Under the pieces are notes generated by a model. The model was not told where the DNA came from. It did no database searches and was given only the letters and a program-made list of their open reading frames with translations. DNA of 64,000 nucleotides from Shinella granuli (GTDB lineage: Bacteria; Pseudomonadota; Alphaproteobacteria; Rhizobiales; Rhizobiaceae), in the NCBI RefSeq assembly GCF_004341885.1, contig NZ_SLVX01000002.1, positions 434,001 through 498,000 of the forward strand. The letters run 5' to 3'. Numbering within the stretch: the stretch's first letter is position 1; every line of letters begins with the position of its first letter. Positions 31,690 through 40,401 of the stretch are shown here, one piece after another. The position numbers were made by a program, and so were the translations under genes.

Positions 31690-31939
31690 ATCATACTATT
31701 CAGGTTTAGCAAACCTTATCAACAGGTTGTGTTGCGCGCGATCTATCGGAGTGCCGACGGGGGAATTTGCCACGGTTGTAGGGTGCTCGCGCAGCAGTTG
31801 AGAGGTTGTGAAGCGGGCATTGTTGTGATCCATAACGGAACCGCCGCTCAATGGCACAACTGTCCCTGCCGCGGTTAACTATGAGACAAGGCGGCGGCGG
31901 GCGAGCGTTAAGAATTCGTTGATTTTTTTTCTTTTTCGG

Positions 31940-32124
31940 GCGATGCTCAACTCATGGGCGGCAAACAAGCCCGCACAACCGGTTACCCCATGATGCTAGG
32001 TCCGCCGCATCTCCTGGGTCGTGGGGTCGGTCGGTCAGCTACGACAAATACGGAATCCTCGTGCCGTCGTCGTGTCTGGCCGACCCCCGTTCAACGCCGC
32101 TCCCTTCCAGGGAGCGGCGTTTTT
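31940..32124 (+). ncRNA. structured non-coding RNA between pleD and rpmG
   Basis: The 684 bases between pleD and rpmG hold no credible ORF. They end, on the plus strand, in a perfect intrinsic terminator that cannot serve pleD well (over 550 bases away) or rpmG (other strand). Upstream of the terminator GGGGTCGGTC (32023-32032) pairs over its full length with GGCCGACCCC (32078-32087), enclosing ACGAC/GTCGT. A rival pairing CCCCA (31986-31990) with TGGGG (32022-32026) would exclude the first. The 5' end is not certain: the core begins near 31940, and the promoter at 31661 would give about 430 nt. The family is not recognised. Confidence 0.55.
32093..32124 (+). terminator. intrinsic terminator of the pleD-rpmG ncRNA
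   Basis: A 12-bp perfect stem (AACGCCGCTCCC, loop TTCCA, then its complement) ends in five to six T on the plus strand. The minus strand has no T-run. Confidence 0.9.
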
Positions 32125-32156
32125 GATTCGGGGTGCGTCAGGCCGCAGGTTGTCCG

Positions 32157-32197
32157 GCCAAAGGAAAAGGCGCCGGACGTTTCCGTCCAGCGCCTTT
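32157..32197 (-). terminator. rpmG terminator
   Basis: On the minus strand AAAGGCGC-TGGACG pairs with CGTCC-GGCGCCTTTT around a GAAA tetraloop with one mismatch, followed by TTTTCCTTT. It lies 24 bases after the rpmG stop and faces the ncRNA terminator. Confidence 0.85.
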
Positions 32198-32220
32198 GCG
32201 AACCGAAGTGGCTCCCAAGA

Positions 32221-32388
32221 TTACTTGATCTTGGTTTCCTTGAATTCGACGTGCTTCTTGACGACCGGGTCATACTTCGTCTTGGTCATCTTTTCCGTCA
32301 TCGTACGGCTGTTCTTCGTGGTCACGTAGAAGAAACCGGTGTCGGCCGTCGACAGCAGCTTGATCTTGATGGTGGTAGCCTTGGCCAT
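32221..32388 (-). CDS. rpmG: 50S ribosomal protein L33
   Basis: This is the small basic protein L33 of the large ribosomal subunit. It has 55 residues, starting [20 protein letters not shown] and ending EFKETKIK. The zinc-binding cysteines of the C+ type are absent, which is usual for the single rpmG of alphaproteobacteria. It has its own terminator. It is separated from the MFS gene downstream in the plus direction by 93 bases. Confidence 0.97.
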   Translation of the reverse strand: MAKATTIKIKLLSTADTGFFYVTTKNSRTMTEKMTKTKYDPVVKKHVEFKETKIK

Positions 32389-32481
32389 GGTCGTCCTGCC
32401 TTTATGAAAAACGAAGCCGCGGACAGCCAGTCTGCTCCACGGCTTAAATCTGGGCGGAAACTACAAATCGCGCCCGAAAAG

Positions 32482-33666
32482 TCAACCCCGTTTCGGCCGG
32501 AAAACCATCCTGGCGAGAGAAAGTACGAGGTAAAACCCGAAGAAGGCGACGATCGCCCAGGCAAAACCGTCATTGCCGGAAACGTCCATCGCCGCGCCGA
32601 TCGCCTGCGGACCGACGACGGTGCCGACGGCATAGCAGAAGATGAAGGCGGCGTTCGCCGCCGCAAGATCCGCGCCGACGAGGCGCGAGCCGAGATGGCT
32701 GAGGCCGACCGTATAGAGACCGGCGACGCAGCCGCCCCACAGGAGCAGCACGGTCGCCATCAGCACCCAGCTATGCGAGATGAGCGGCAGGCAGAAGGCG
32801 CCGACGAGGCCGATGACGGCCATGATCGTCAGCAGGCGCCTGCGGTCCTTCATGCGGTCGGAGAGCATGCCGAGCGGGATCTGGAACGCCATGTTGCCGA
32901 TGCCCATGACGGTGAGCAGCAGGGCCGCCTGCGGCTCGCTGAAGCCGGCCCGCGTCGCATAGATCGGAAAGAGCGAGAGGCCGCCGACTTCCACCGCGCC
33001 GAAGATGAAGACCGCCGCCGTCGCCGTCGGCACGAGAAGGATGTAGCGCATGAAATGCAGCTCCGGCTTCTCGTCGATATCGGGGCTTTCGCCGCGGGCG
33101 ATGAAGATGGGAACGGCGGCCAGGAGGATGATGGCGGCGCCCACCGCGAAGGGCAGCACGCCGTCGCTGCCGAGCAGCGAGAAGAGCAGGGGACCGGTGG
33201 CGAAGCCGAGCGAGAGGACCGTGGCGTAGATGCCGAGCACCAGGCCGCGCCGCCGGGGCGGGGCGGCGGCGTTGATCCAGAATTCGGAGAGGATGAACAG
33301 CGTGGTGATCGCGCCATGGAAGACGAGGCGGAGGGGGAACCACAGCAGGAAATTCTGGATGTAGTAGAAGCCGAGACCGCTGACGGCCGCCAGCAGGATG
33401 GCGGCGAGCATGGTCGTCGAGGTGCCCCAGGCATGGGCAAGGCGCGTGGTGAAGGGCGCGGCAACCATGGCGGCGAGGCCGGCCATGGCGGAATTGATGC
33501 CGATCATCGTGGAGGAAATGCCGCGCTTCTCCATGATGATGGAGAGCAGCGGAAGGCCGAGGCCGATGGCGATGCCGACGGCGGAAATGGCGGCGACGGC
33601 TGCAATGAGGGATCGCCAGTGGATGCTCTCCACCGGGCCGGAGGTGCCGGATTGCGGCTGCGTCAT
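32482..33666 (-). CDS. MFS transporter
   Basis: This is a major facilitator superfamily permease of the inner membrane, with 394 residues and about twelve helices. The loop between helices 2 and 3 has the degenerate form TRLAHAWGTSTT, and the loop between 8 and 9 has GMLSDRMKDRRRLL, matching the family motif A. Overall it resembles the YcaD-like group. The substrate is not known. The ATG at 33666 is chosen because hydrophobic sequence and homology begin shortly after; the longer open frame runs into the preceding gene. It lies 13 bases after the NUDIX gene on the same strand. Confidence 0.9.
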   Translation of the reverse strand: MTQPQSGTSGPVESIHWRSLIAAVAAISAVGIAIGLGLPLLSIIMEKRGISSTMIGINSAMAGLAAMVAAPFTTRLAHAWGTSTTMLAAILLAAVSGLGFYYIQNFLLWFPLRLVFHGAITTLFILSEFWINAAAPPRRRGLVLGIYATVLSLGFATGPLLFSLLGSDGVLPFAVGAAIILLAAVPIFIARGESPDIDEKPELHFMRYILLVPTATAAVFIFGAVEVGGLSLFPIYATRAGFSEPQAALLLTVMGIGNMAFQIPLGMLSDRMKDRRRLLTIMAVIGLVGAFCLPLISHSWVLMATVLLLWGGCVAGLYTVGLSHLGSRLVGADLAAANAAFIFCYAVGTVVGPQAIGAAMDVSGNDGFAWAIVAFFGFYLVLSLARMVFRPKRG

Positions 33667-33679
33667 ATGCGATCGGTCC

Positions 33680-34342
33680 TCAAAGAAGGTCCCGAAGGAA
33701 GCGCCCGCGCCGGGTGTGGTACAGCGGTGCGGCTCTTCCGAAGGGCAGAGACTTGTCTTCCTGAAGGCTTTTTTGAAGCTCTTCAAGGATCAATACGGTT
33801 ATGTCGGGCATCTCGATGCCCCCGCGATCAAAAATATCCACCCAGCGCACATCTTCCAGTTCATGGCTCGCCGTCGCGCCGGCGGGGTCGATGCCCGCCT
33901 CGTCGGCAAAGAGCGTGAAGAAGCGCGTGTCGAACCGCCGGACCATGCCGGCCGGCGTGATGGCGCGGGCAAGGAAACGCAGGTTCGAGAGGTCGGGACG
34001 GAAGGGCAGGACGTTCTGCGCCGCGGCATCGAGCGGCGCGCCGACGGAAATGCCGGCTTCCTCGTAGAGTTCCCGCAGCGCCGCGACGCCGAGCGCGCGC
34101 AGGCGCGAATCGGAACAGCGCGTGCCGCTGCGCAGCGCCAGCCGCTCGCAGGCCAGCGGGTTCAACGGATTGGAGACGGGAACGAGGCGGTCCGCCGCAT
34201 CGCGCCGGCCGCCGGGAAAGACATAGACATCAGGCATGAAGACATGCCTGCTGCTGCGCCGGCCGACGAGCACTCGCATGCGCTCGCCCGACCGGTCGAG
34301 AAGCAGGATCGAGGCCGCATCGACAGGTCGGACGGGTGTCAT
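33680..34342 (-). CDS. NUDIX hydrolase (NUDT19-like)
   Basis: This 220-residue hydrolase acts on nucleoside-diphosphate-linked compounds. The NUDIX box is split: FPGGRRDAADR near residue 45 is followed by an insertion of about 40 residues before AALRELYEEAGI. That is the arrangement of the NUDT7/NUDT19-type enzymes, which often act on CoA derivatives. The exact substrate cannot be read. Its ATG overlaps the DUF983 stop by four bases (ATGA), so the two are coupled. Confidence 0.88.
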   Translation of the reverse strand: MTPVRPVDAASILLLDRSGERMRVLVGRRSSRHVFMPDVYVFPGGRRDAADRLVPVSNPLNPLACERLALRSGTRCSDSRLRALGVAALRELYEEAGISVGAPLDAAAQNVLPFRPDLSNLRFLARAITPAGMVRRFDTRFFTLFADEAGIDPAGATASHELEDVRWVDIFDRGGIEMPDITVLILEELQKSLQEDKSLPFGRAAPLYHTRRGRFLRDLL

Positions 34343-34815
34343 GCCGTCCGGTCGCCGTAGGCGGCGGTCGTTTCCGCTTCCGTCTCTTCCGGCTTGTCGC
34401 CGAAGCCGTGCATCTTCAACGCCCATTGCAGGCCGATGGCGCCGCCCTTGATGGGCTGGAGCAGAAGAAGCGACAGGATGACGGTGATCGGCGCCCAGAT
34501 GGCGAGATGCTGCCAGGTGGTGAGCGGCCAGACAAGGTCCGTCGCCATGTAGCCGCCGAGCACGACATGGCCGACGATGGTGATGACGAGATAGGGCGGC
34601 AGGTCGTCGGCGCGCTGGGGCGTATAGTCCTCGCCGCAGGCCGCGCAGTTTTCCACGGGCTTGACGAAGGACTTGAACAGGCGGCCGGAGCCGCAGGCGG
34701 GGCAGCGGTTCAGCATGCCGCGCTTGATGGCGCGGCCGAGCGGGCGCTCCGCCGGCCGGGCGGCCGGGCTGTCGCCGAAATGCTGCGTGCTGCCGGTGGT
34801 CTCGTTCGCCTGCAT
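34339..34815 (-). CDS. DUF983 family zinc-ribbon membrane protein
   Basis: This 158-residue protein has two CxxC pairs (NRCPACGSG, NCAACGEDY) forming a zinc ribbon, then two transmembrane helices (about 80-100 and 108-128), as in DUF983. The ATG at 34815 is preferred because AAGGACAGGAC lies upstream; an ATG at 34851 is also in frame. Its function is unknown. In rhizobia it commonly sits between rnr and a NUDIX gene, as here. Confidence 0.9.
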   Translation of the reverse strand: MQANETTGSTQHFGDSPAARPAERPLGRAIKRGMLNRCPACGSGRLFKSFVKPVENCAACGEDYTPQRADDLPPYLVITIVGHVVLGGYMATDLVWPLTTWQHLAIWAPITVILSLLLLQPIKGGAIGLQWALKMHGFGDKPEETEAETTAAYGDRTA

Positions 34816-34883
34816 GTCCTGTCCTTCCCGCCGGTGCCGGGCACCGGCCATCTGTCTTCGCGCGGGGGCGGGCGCGATACCGT

Positions 34884-37235
34884 TCAGCGTCTGCCGCGGG
34901 GCGGGCGCGTGCCCGGCTGGTGACGCGGCGCGCTGCCCCTGCGCCGGCCCGACTTGTGGAAGGAGCGCACCGCCGTCGGCATCTTGCGTCCCTCGCTGAT
35001 CATGTCGAACCGGAGCGAACCGGCCAGCGGCACCGCTTCTGCGAGTTTGACACGCACCGCATCGCCGAGGCGATAGCCGAGCCCGGTCTTTTCGCCGGAC
35101 AGCGCCTGATGCGCCTCGTCATAGATGTAGTAGTCGCGTCCGAGCATAGATATAGGCACGAAACCATCGGCACCATACTCCGGCAGGGTGACAAAAAGTC
35201 CCGCCTTGGTCACGCCGGAAACGCGCCCGTCGAACTCCTCGCCGATGCGTCCGGCCAGGTGATGGGCAATCAGCCGGTCGACCGTGTCGCGCTCGGCCGC
35301 CATGGCGCGGCGCTCGAAGGTCGAGATCTCGGCCGCGATATCGTCGAGCGTGGCTTCCTCGTCCGGCGTGATGCCGCCTTCGCCAAGCCCGAGCGAGCCC
35401 ACCAGCGCCCGGTGCACGATGAGGTCCGCATAGCGGCGGATCGGCGAGGTGAAATGGGCGTATTTCATGAGGTTCAGGCCGAAATGGCCGATATTGTCCG
35501 GACTGTAGATCGCCTGGCTCTGCGAGCGCAGCACCATCTCGCTCACCATCTGCTCGAACGGCTTGTCCTTGGCCTTCGCAAGCACGCCGTTGAAATGGTT
35601 GGAGCGCATGTTGCCGCCCTTGACCAGCGAGATGTCGAGCGTCTGCAGGAACTCGCGCAGCACCTCCTGCTTGGCGAGCGAGGGCGCGTCGTGCACGCGG
35701 TAGACCAGGACCTGCCTCTTCTTCTCCAGCGTCTCGGCGGCCGCGACGTTGGCCTGGATCATCATCTCCTCGATGAGCTTGTGCGCATCGAGCCGCGGCG
35801 GCACGAAGACCCGGTCGACGGTGCCGTCCTCCTTCAGGAGGATCTTGCGTTCCGGCATGTCGAGTTCGAGCGGCTGGCGACGGTTCCGGCCGACCGTCAT
35901 GATGCGGTAGGCGTTCCACAGCGGCTTGAGGATCGTCTCCAGGATCGGTCCGGTCTTGTCGTCGGGCGCGCCGTCTATTGCCGCCTGGGCCTGCTGGTAG
36001 GAGAGCTTTGCCGCGCTCTTCATCATGATGCGATGGAAGGTGTGGCTTGCCTTGCGGCCTTCATGCGAGAAGGCCATGCGCACCGCGAGCGCCGGTCGGT
36101 CGACGCCTTCCTTCAGCGAGCAGAGGTCGTTGGAGATGCGTTCCGGCAGCATGGGCACGACGCGGTCCGGGAAATAGACCGAGTTGCCGCGCTTCAGCGC
36201 CTCGCGGTCGAGCGCGGATTTCGGCCGCACGTAATAGCTGACATCGGCGATGGCGACGGTGACAATCACGCCGCCGGGATTGTCGGGAGAGGGGTCGGGC
36301 TCGGCGAAGACGGCGTCGTCATGGTCCTTGGCGTCGGCCGGGTCGATGGTGATGAGCGGCAGGCTGCGCCAGTCCTCGCGGTGTGCCATGGTCGCAGGCC
36401 CTGCGGCTTCCGCTTCGCGGATCACCGCGTCGGGGAAGATATAGGGGATGCCGTGGGAATGGATGGCGATCATCGAGATCGCCTTTTCCGAGGCGACCGA
36501 GCCGATCACGCCCTTGATCTGCGCGCGCGGCAGGCCGTAGCGGCCCATGCGCACGACATCGATCTCCACGAGGTCGCCGTCCGTGGCGCCCGCCGTGAAC
36601 TCCGCATCGACCTCCATCTCCTCGCCGCGCCGGTCGATCGGCATGATGCGCCCGCCGCCGCCCGCCATGGCGCGAAACACGCCCATGCCGGAATTCTTCT
36701 TCTTGTCGAGCACCTTGATGACCCGCCCGGTATAGGCCGGCCCGCCGCGTTCCTTCGCCGGGAAGATCTTCGCCAGCACCCGGTCGCCGAGCCCGGCGAC
36801 GGGAGCCTTGTCCTTGCGCAGGCCGGCCGACTGGCGGATCAGCACGGCGGGCGCGACGCCCGCATCGTCGAGCCATTCGGCCGGGCGGCCGATCAGTTCG
36901 CCGTCGATATCGCGCGTCGTGATATCGAGAACGGTGACGGGGGGGAGGGCTCCGGGGCGGACCAGCGACTTGCGGCGCTTTTCCAGTAACCCGTCCTCCT
37001 CGAAGGATTTCAGCAGCGCCTTCAGCTCGACACGCGCTTCGCCCTTCAGGCCGAAGGCCTTGGCGATCTCGCGCTTCGAGGCCTGTTCCGGATTGTCGGC
37101 GATGAAGCGCAGCAGCACGTCGCGCGGCGGGATGACGCCGTGGATGATCGGGATATTGTCTATCGGCGGCACGTCACGGCCCGCGCGGCCGGGCCGCGTG
37201 GATCGTCCTGCCCGGCTGCGTGGTTCTCTCGTCAT
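34884..37235 (-). CDS. rnr: ribonuclease R
   Basis: This is a 3'-5' exoribonuclease that degrades structured RNA. It has 783 residues. Order: N-terminal winged-helix (about 30-90), cold-shock-like domains, the RNB catalytic domain with TIDPADAKDHDDAVFAE near residue 280, an S1 domain (RIGEEFDGRVSGVTKAGLFVTL near 640), and an Arg-rich tail (GRRRGSAPRHQPG). The ATG at 37235 is 4 bases after the topA stop, so the two are coupled. An upstream open stretch overlapping topA is not used. Confidence 0.97.
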   Translation of the reverse strand: MTREPRSRAGRSTRPGRAGRDVPPIDNIPIIHGVIPPRDVLLRFIADNPEQASKREIAKAFGLKGEARVELKALLKSFEEDGLLEKRRKSLVRPGALPPVTVLDITTRDIDGELIGRPAEWLDDAGVAPAVLIRQSAGLRKDKAPVAGLGDRVLAKIFPAKERGGPAYTGRVIKVLDKKKNSGMGVFRAMAGGGGRIMPIDRRGEEMEVDAEFTAGATDGDLVEIDVVRMGRYGLPRAQIKGVIGSVASEKAISMIAIHSHGIPYIFPDAVIREAEAAGPATMAHREDWRSLPLITIDPADAKDHDDAVFAEPDPSPDNPGGVIVTVAIADVSYYVRPKSALDREALKRGNSVYFPDRVVPMLPERISNDLCSLKEGVDRPALAVRMAFSHEGRKASHTFHRIMMKSAAKLSYQQAQAAIDGAPDDKTGPILETILKPLWNAYRIMTVGRNRRQPLELDMPERKILLKEDGTVDRVFVPPRLDAHKLIEEMMIQANVAAAETLEKKRQVLVYRVHDAPSLAKQEVLREFLQTLDISLVKGGNMRSNHFNGVLAKAKDKPFEQMVSEMVLRSQSQAIYSPDNIGHFGLNLMKYAHFTSPIRRYADLIVHRALVGSLGLGEGGITPDEEATLDDIAAEISTFERRAMAAERDTVDRLIAHHLAGRIGEEFDGRVSGVTKAGLFVTLPEYGADGFVPISMLGRDYYIYDEAHQALSGEKTGLGYRLGDAVRVKLAEAVPLAGSLRFDMISEGRKMPTAVRSFHKSGRRRGSAPRHQPGTRPPRGRR

Positions 37236-37239
37236 GCCG

Positions 37240-39888
37240 TCAGGCCTTCTTTGCCTTGGTTGCGGTCTTGGCCTTGGGCGCTGCCTTCGGCTTTGCGGCC
37301 TTGGCATCGTCGGACTTCGCCGCCTTGGTGGTCTTCGTCGCCTTGGCCTTGCCCTTGGCGGGCGTCTTGCCGGCCTTGTCGGCGATCAGCACGAGCGCCT
37401 CCTCCAGCGTGACGCTGTCGGCGGCCTTGCCCTTGGGCAATGTTGCGTTGACCTTGCCCCAGTTGACATAGGGGCCGTACTTGCCGTCGCGCACCGTGAT
37501 GGGGCCGCCGTCCGGATGGTCGCCGAGCGTCTTCAGTGCGGCGGGCGTGCCCCGCGCGCGGCCGCCGGGACCCTTCGCCTGCTTGTCGGCGATCACGGCA
37601 ACGGCGCGGTTGAGGCCGATCGAGAAGACGTCCTCGACGCTTTCGAGATTGGCATAGCCGCCGTCATGCAGCAGGAACGGGCCGTAGCGGCCGATGCCAG
37701 CGGAGATCATCTTGCCGGTTTCCGGGTGCTGGCCGATGTCGCGCGGCAGCGAGAGCAGGGCGAGCGCCTTCTCGTGGTCGATGCTTGCCGGCGTCCAGCC
37801 CTTCGGCAGGCTGGCGCGCTTGGCTTCCTTGCCGTCGCCGCGCTGCACATAGGGCCCGAAGCGGCCGGTGCGCAGCGTGATCTCCTCGCCGGTATGCGGG
37901 TCCTTGCCGAGGTTCTGCGGCTCGTTGGAGCCATTCGCCTCCGCATCCGAGCCATTGTCGGCGGAAAGCTGGCGGGTGTAGTTGCAGTCCGGATAGTTCG
38001 AGCAGCCGACGAAGGCGCCGAACTTGCCGAGCTTCAGCGAAAGCTTGCCGGTACCGCAGACCTGGCAGATGCGCGGGTCGCTGCCATCCTCGCGCTTGGG
38101 GAAGACGAGCGGGGCCAGTTCCTCGTTCAGCGCGTCGAGCACGTTGGTGACGCGCAGTTCCTTGGTGTCCTCGATCTGCGCGAAAAAATCCTTCCAGAAA
38201 TCGCGGAGGACCTGCTTCCAGTCGAGCTCGCCGGCCGAGATCTTGTCGAGCTTTTCTTCCAGATCCGCCGTGAAATCGTATTCGACATAGCGGGTGAAGA
38301 AGCTTTCGAGGAAGGCCGTGACGAGGCGGCCCTTGGCTTCCGGGATCAGCTTGCGCTTGTCGATGATGATGTATTCGCGGTCGCGCAGCGTGGCGAGCGT
38401 CGCGGCATAGGTCGACGGGCGGCCGATGCCGAGCTCTTCCATCTTCTTGATCAGCGAGGCTTCGGAATAACGCGGCGGCGGCTCGGTGAAGTGCTGGCTG
38501 GCATTCACCTTCTGCTTGGCGAGCTTTTCCTGCGCGTTGATTTCGGGCAGGCGGCCGTCGTCGTCCCCGTCGTCCGGTTGCTCGCCGTCTTCCTTCTGGT
38601 CGGTATAGGCGGCGATGAAGCCGTCGAAGCGGATGACCGAGCCGGTGGCGCGCAGGCCCGCCTTGCGCCCGCCATTGTCCGCCTCGATCTCGACCGTCGT
38701 GCGCTCGATTTCGGCCGAGGCCATCTGGCTGGCGATGCCGCGCTTCCAGACGAGATCGTAGAGCTTAAGCTGGTCCGGATCGAGATAGCGCTTCACCTGG
38801 TCGGGCGTGCGGTCGAAGGAGGTCGGGCGGATCGCCTCGTGGGCCTCCTGCGCGTTCTTCGCCTTGGTGGAGTAGAGGCGGGGTTTTTCGGGCACGTAGC
38901 GCGCGCCGAACTGTTCGGCGACGGCGCGGCGTGCGGCGTCGATCGCCTCCGGCGCCATCTGCACGCCGTCGGTACGCATATAGGTGATGAGACCGACCGT
39001 CTCGCCGCCGATGTCGATGCCCTCATAGAGCTTCTGCGCCACCTGCATGGTACGCGATGCCGAGAAGCCGAGCTTGGAGGAGGCGGCCTGCTGCAGGGTC
39101 GAGGTGGTGAAGGGCGGTGCCGGGTTGCGCTTGGTGGGCTTGGCCTCGACGCTCTCGACGCGATAGGTCGCGCCGTCGAGCAGCGTCTTGAGGCGGTTCG
39201 CCTCCTCGCCATTGCCGATCGACCGCGCCTGCAGGCGTTTGCCTTCTGCCGAGACGAGGCGCGCCTCGAACTCGTCGCCGCGCGGCGTCTTCAAGAGGGC
39301 GGAGAGGTTCCAGTATTCTTCCGAGACGAAACGCTCGATTTCCGCTTCCCGGTCGCAGACGAGGCGGAGCGCCACCGACTGCACGCGGCCGGCCGAGCGG
39401 GCGCCCGGCAGCTTGCGCCAGAGAACCGGCGAGAGATTGAAACCGACGAGATAGTCGAGCGCGCGGCGGGCGAGATAGGCGTCGACCAGCGCGATATCGA
39501 TGTCGCGCGGGTTGCGCATGGCATCGAGCACGGCCGCCTTGGTGATGGCGTTGAAGACGACGCGCTTGACCGGCTTGTCGCCGATGACGCGCTTCTTCTT
39601 CAGGACGTCCAGCACGTGCCAGGAGATGGCTTCCCCTTCGCGATCCGGGTCGGTCGCAAGAATGAGGCCGTCGGAGGATTTCACGGCGTCGGCGATATCC
39701 TTCATGCGCTTGGCCGAAGCGCTGTCGACTTCCCAGGACATTTCGAAATCCTCGTCCGGGCGCACGGAGCCGTCCTTGGCGGGCAGGTCGCGCACATGGC
39801 CGAAGGAGGCAAGCACCTTGTAGCCGGGGCCGAGATACTTGTTGATCGTCTTGGCCTTGGCAGGCGATTCCACAACTACAACATTCAT
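37240..39888 (-). CDS. topA: DNA topoisomerase I
   Basis: This is a type IA topoisomerase that relaxes negative supercoils. It has 882 residues. The Toprim domain starts MNVVVVESPAKAKTI with DPDREGEAISWH, and the catalytic Tyr is in GLITYMRTDG. One clear four-cysteine zinc ribbon (CQVCGTGKLSLKLGKFG..CSNYPDC) and several C-terminal repeats (GRFGPYVQRGDG, GRYGPFLLHDGG, GKYGPYVNWGK) follow, and the protein ends in a Lys/Ala-rich tail. The ATG at 39888 suits the AGAGA element better than the ATG two codons upstream. It probably forms a transcript with rnr. Confidence 0.97.
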   Translation of the reverse strand: MNVVVVESPAKAKTINKYLGPGYKVLASFGHVRDLPAKDGSVRPDEDFEMSWEVDSASAKRMKDIADAVKSSDGLILATDPDREGEAISWHVLDVLKKKRVIGDKPVKRVVFNAITKAAVLDAMRNPRDIDIALVDAYLARRALDYLVGFNLSPVLWRKLPGARSAGRVQSVALRLVCDREAEIERFVSEEYWNLSALLKTPRGDEFEARLVSAEGKRLQARSIGNGEEANRLKTLLDGATYRVESVEAKPTKRNPAPPFTTSTLQQAASSKLGFSASRTMQVAQKLYEGIDIGGETVGLITYMRTDGVQMAPEAIDAARRAVAEQFGARYVPEKPRLYSTKAKNAQEAHEAIRPTSFDRTPDQVKRYLDPDQLKLYDLVWKRGIASQMASAEIERTTVEIEADNGGRKAGLRATGSVIRFDGFIAAYTDQKEDGEQPDDGDDDGRLPEINAQEKLAKQKVNASQHFTEPPPRYSEASLIKKMEELGIGRPSTYAATLATLRDREYIIIDKRKLIPEAKGRLVTAFLESFFTRYVEYDFTADLEEKLDKISAGELDWKQVLRDFWKDFFAQIEDTKELRVTNVLDALNEELAPLVFPKREDGSDPRICQVCGTGKLSLKLGKFGAFVGCSNYPDCNYTRQLSADNGSDAEANGSNEPQNLGKDPHTGEEITLRTGRFGPYVQRGDGKEAKRASLPKGWTPASIDHEKALALLSLPRDIGQHPETGKMISAGIGRYGPFLLHDGGYANLESVEDVFSIGLNRAVAVIADKQAKGPGGRARGTPAALKTLGDHPDGGPITVRDGKYGPYVNWGKVNATLPKGKAADSVTLEEALVLIADKAGKTPAKGKAKATKTTKAAKSDDAKAAKPKAAPKAKTATKAKKA

Positions 39889-40026
39889 CGTCATTTCTCT
39901 GATACCGGACGCCGCGCCCTGGGATGCGCGGCAAAACGGGCGCCTTGCGCCGGAAAGTCGTGTCTCGACATGAACAGACAAAGCGTTCCGGTCAAGAGGC
40001 AGGGGTGAAATTAGTGGGATGCAACG

Positions 40027-40083
40027 AGATACAACCATTGCGAGATTAATCAGAGATTGCAATTATGAATAATCGTTGTATCT
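40027..40083. promoter_or_regulatory. long inverted repeat upstream of topA
   Basis: AGATACAAC (40027-40035) and GTTGTATCT (40075-40083) are perfect inverted copies 39 bases apart, in an AT-rich island. A plus-strand promoter-like pair TTGCGA-N17-AATTAT lies between the arms. It is located between topA (minus) and a small plus-strand gene, so a regulator bound at both arms could control both. Confidence 0.5.
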
Positions 40084-40146
40084 TTCCCTGGGTATAGGAA
40101 TTGCAACCTGACGGTGATTCTTAAACGTAGGTGCAACGGAAGCGCT

Positions 40147-40401
40147 ATGAACCCGAAACCAGCCAAGTCCGCCCTCCCGCCACACACCACAGAGGAAAAC
40201 CTTGCCTACACCCGGCAGATGCTGGGCGAGCTGCGCACGGTCGTGAAAAACGAAGGCGCCGACATGCTGGGCTATCTGATCGAGATGGCCTATGTCGAGG
40301 CAGGCGACATCCTGACCGGCCTCAGGCCGCTTTCAGTCCGGGGTCATCGAGACCCGGCCATCGGCATGCCGCTGAAGCCGGCCGGCAAGATCAAGTTCTA
40401 G
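40147..40401 (+). CDS. small conserved protein, 3' end overlapping dprA
   Basis: This 84-residue protein has the core EENLAYTRQMLGELRTVV..ADMLGYLIEMAYVEAGDIL, a short helical sequence I recall in many rhizobial small hypothetical proteins. It has no signal peptide or span. The last ~23 residues (from about RPLSVRG) are encoded antisense to the 3' end of dprA and do not look like the core. The stop codon may have been lost and the frame extended. Its function is unknown. Confidence 0.7.
   Translation: MNPKPAKSALPPHTTEENLAYTRQMLGELRTVVKNEGADMLGYLIEMAYVEAGDILTGLRPLSVRGHRDPAIGMPLKPAGKIKF

Noticed and set aside
31851-31922. 23-codon ORF in the pleD-rpmG gap
   Set aside because: No ribosome binding site and arginine/glycine-rich low-complexity sequence; more likely part of the non-coding RNA leader or spacer.
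31940-32124. 6S RNA, tmRNA or SRP RNA in the pleD-rpmG gap
   Set aside because: No tag-peptide codons, no SRP loop sequence and no CCA-type acceptor; the terminator directly after the stem does not fit mature 6S, so the family is left open.
36808-40008. 1066-codon open frame on the plus strand across topA
   Set aside because: Antisense shadow of topA and part of rnr in GC-rich DNA; Arg/Leu/Ala-rich without domain similarity or RBS.
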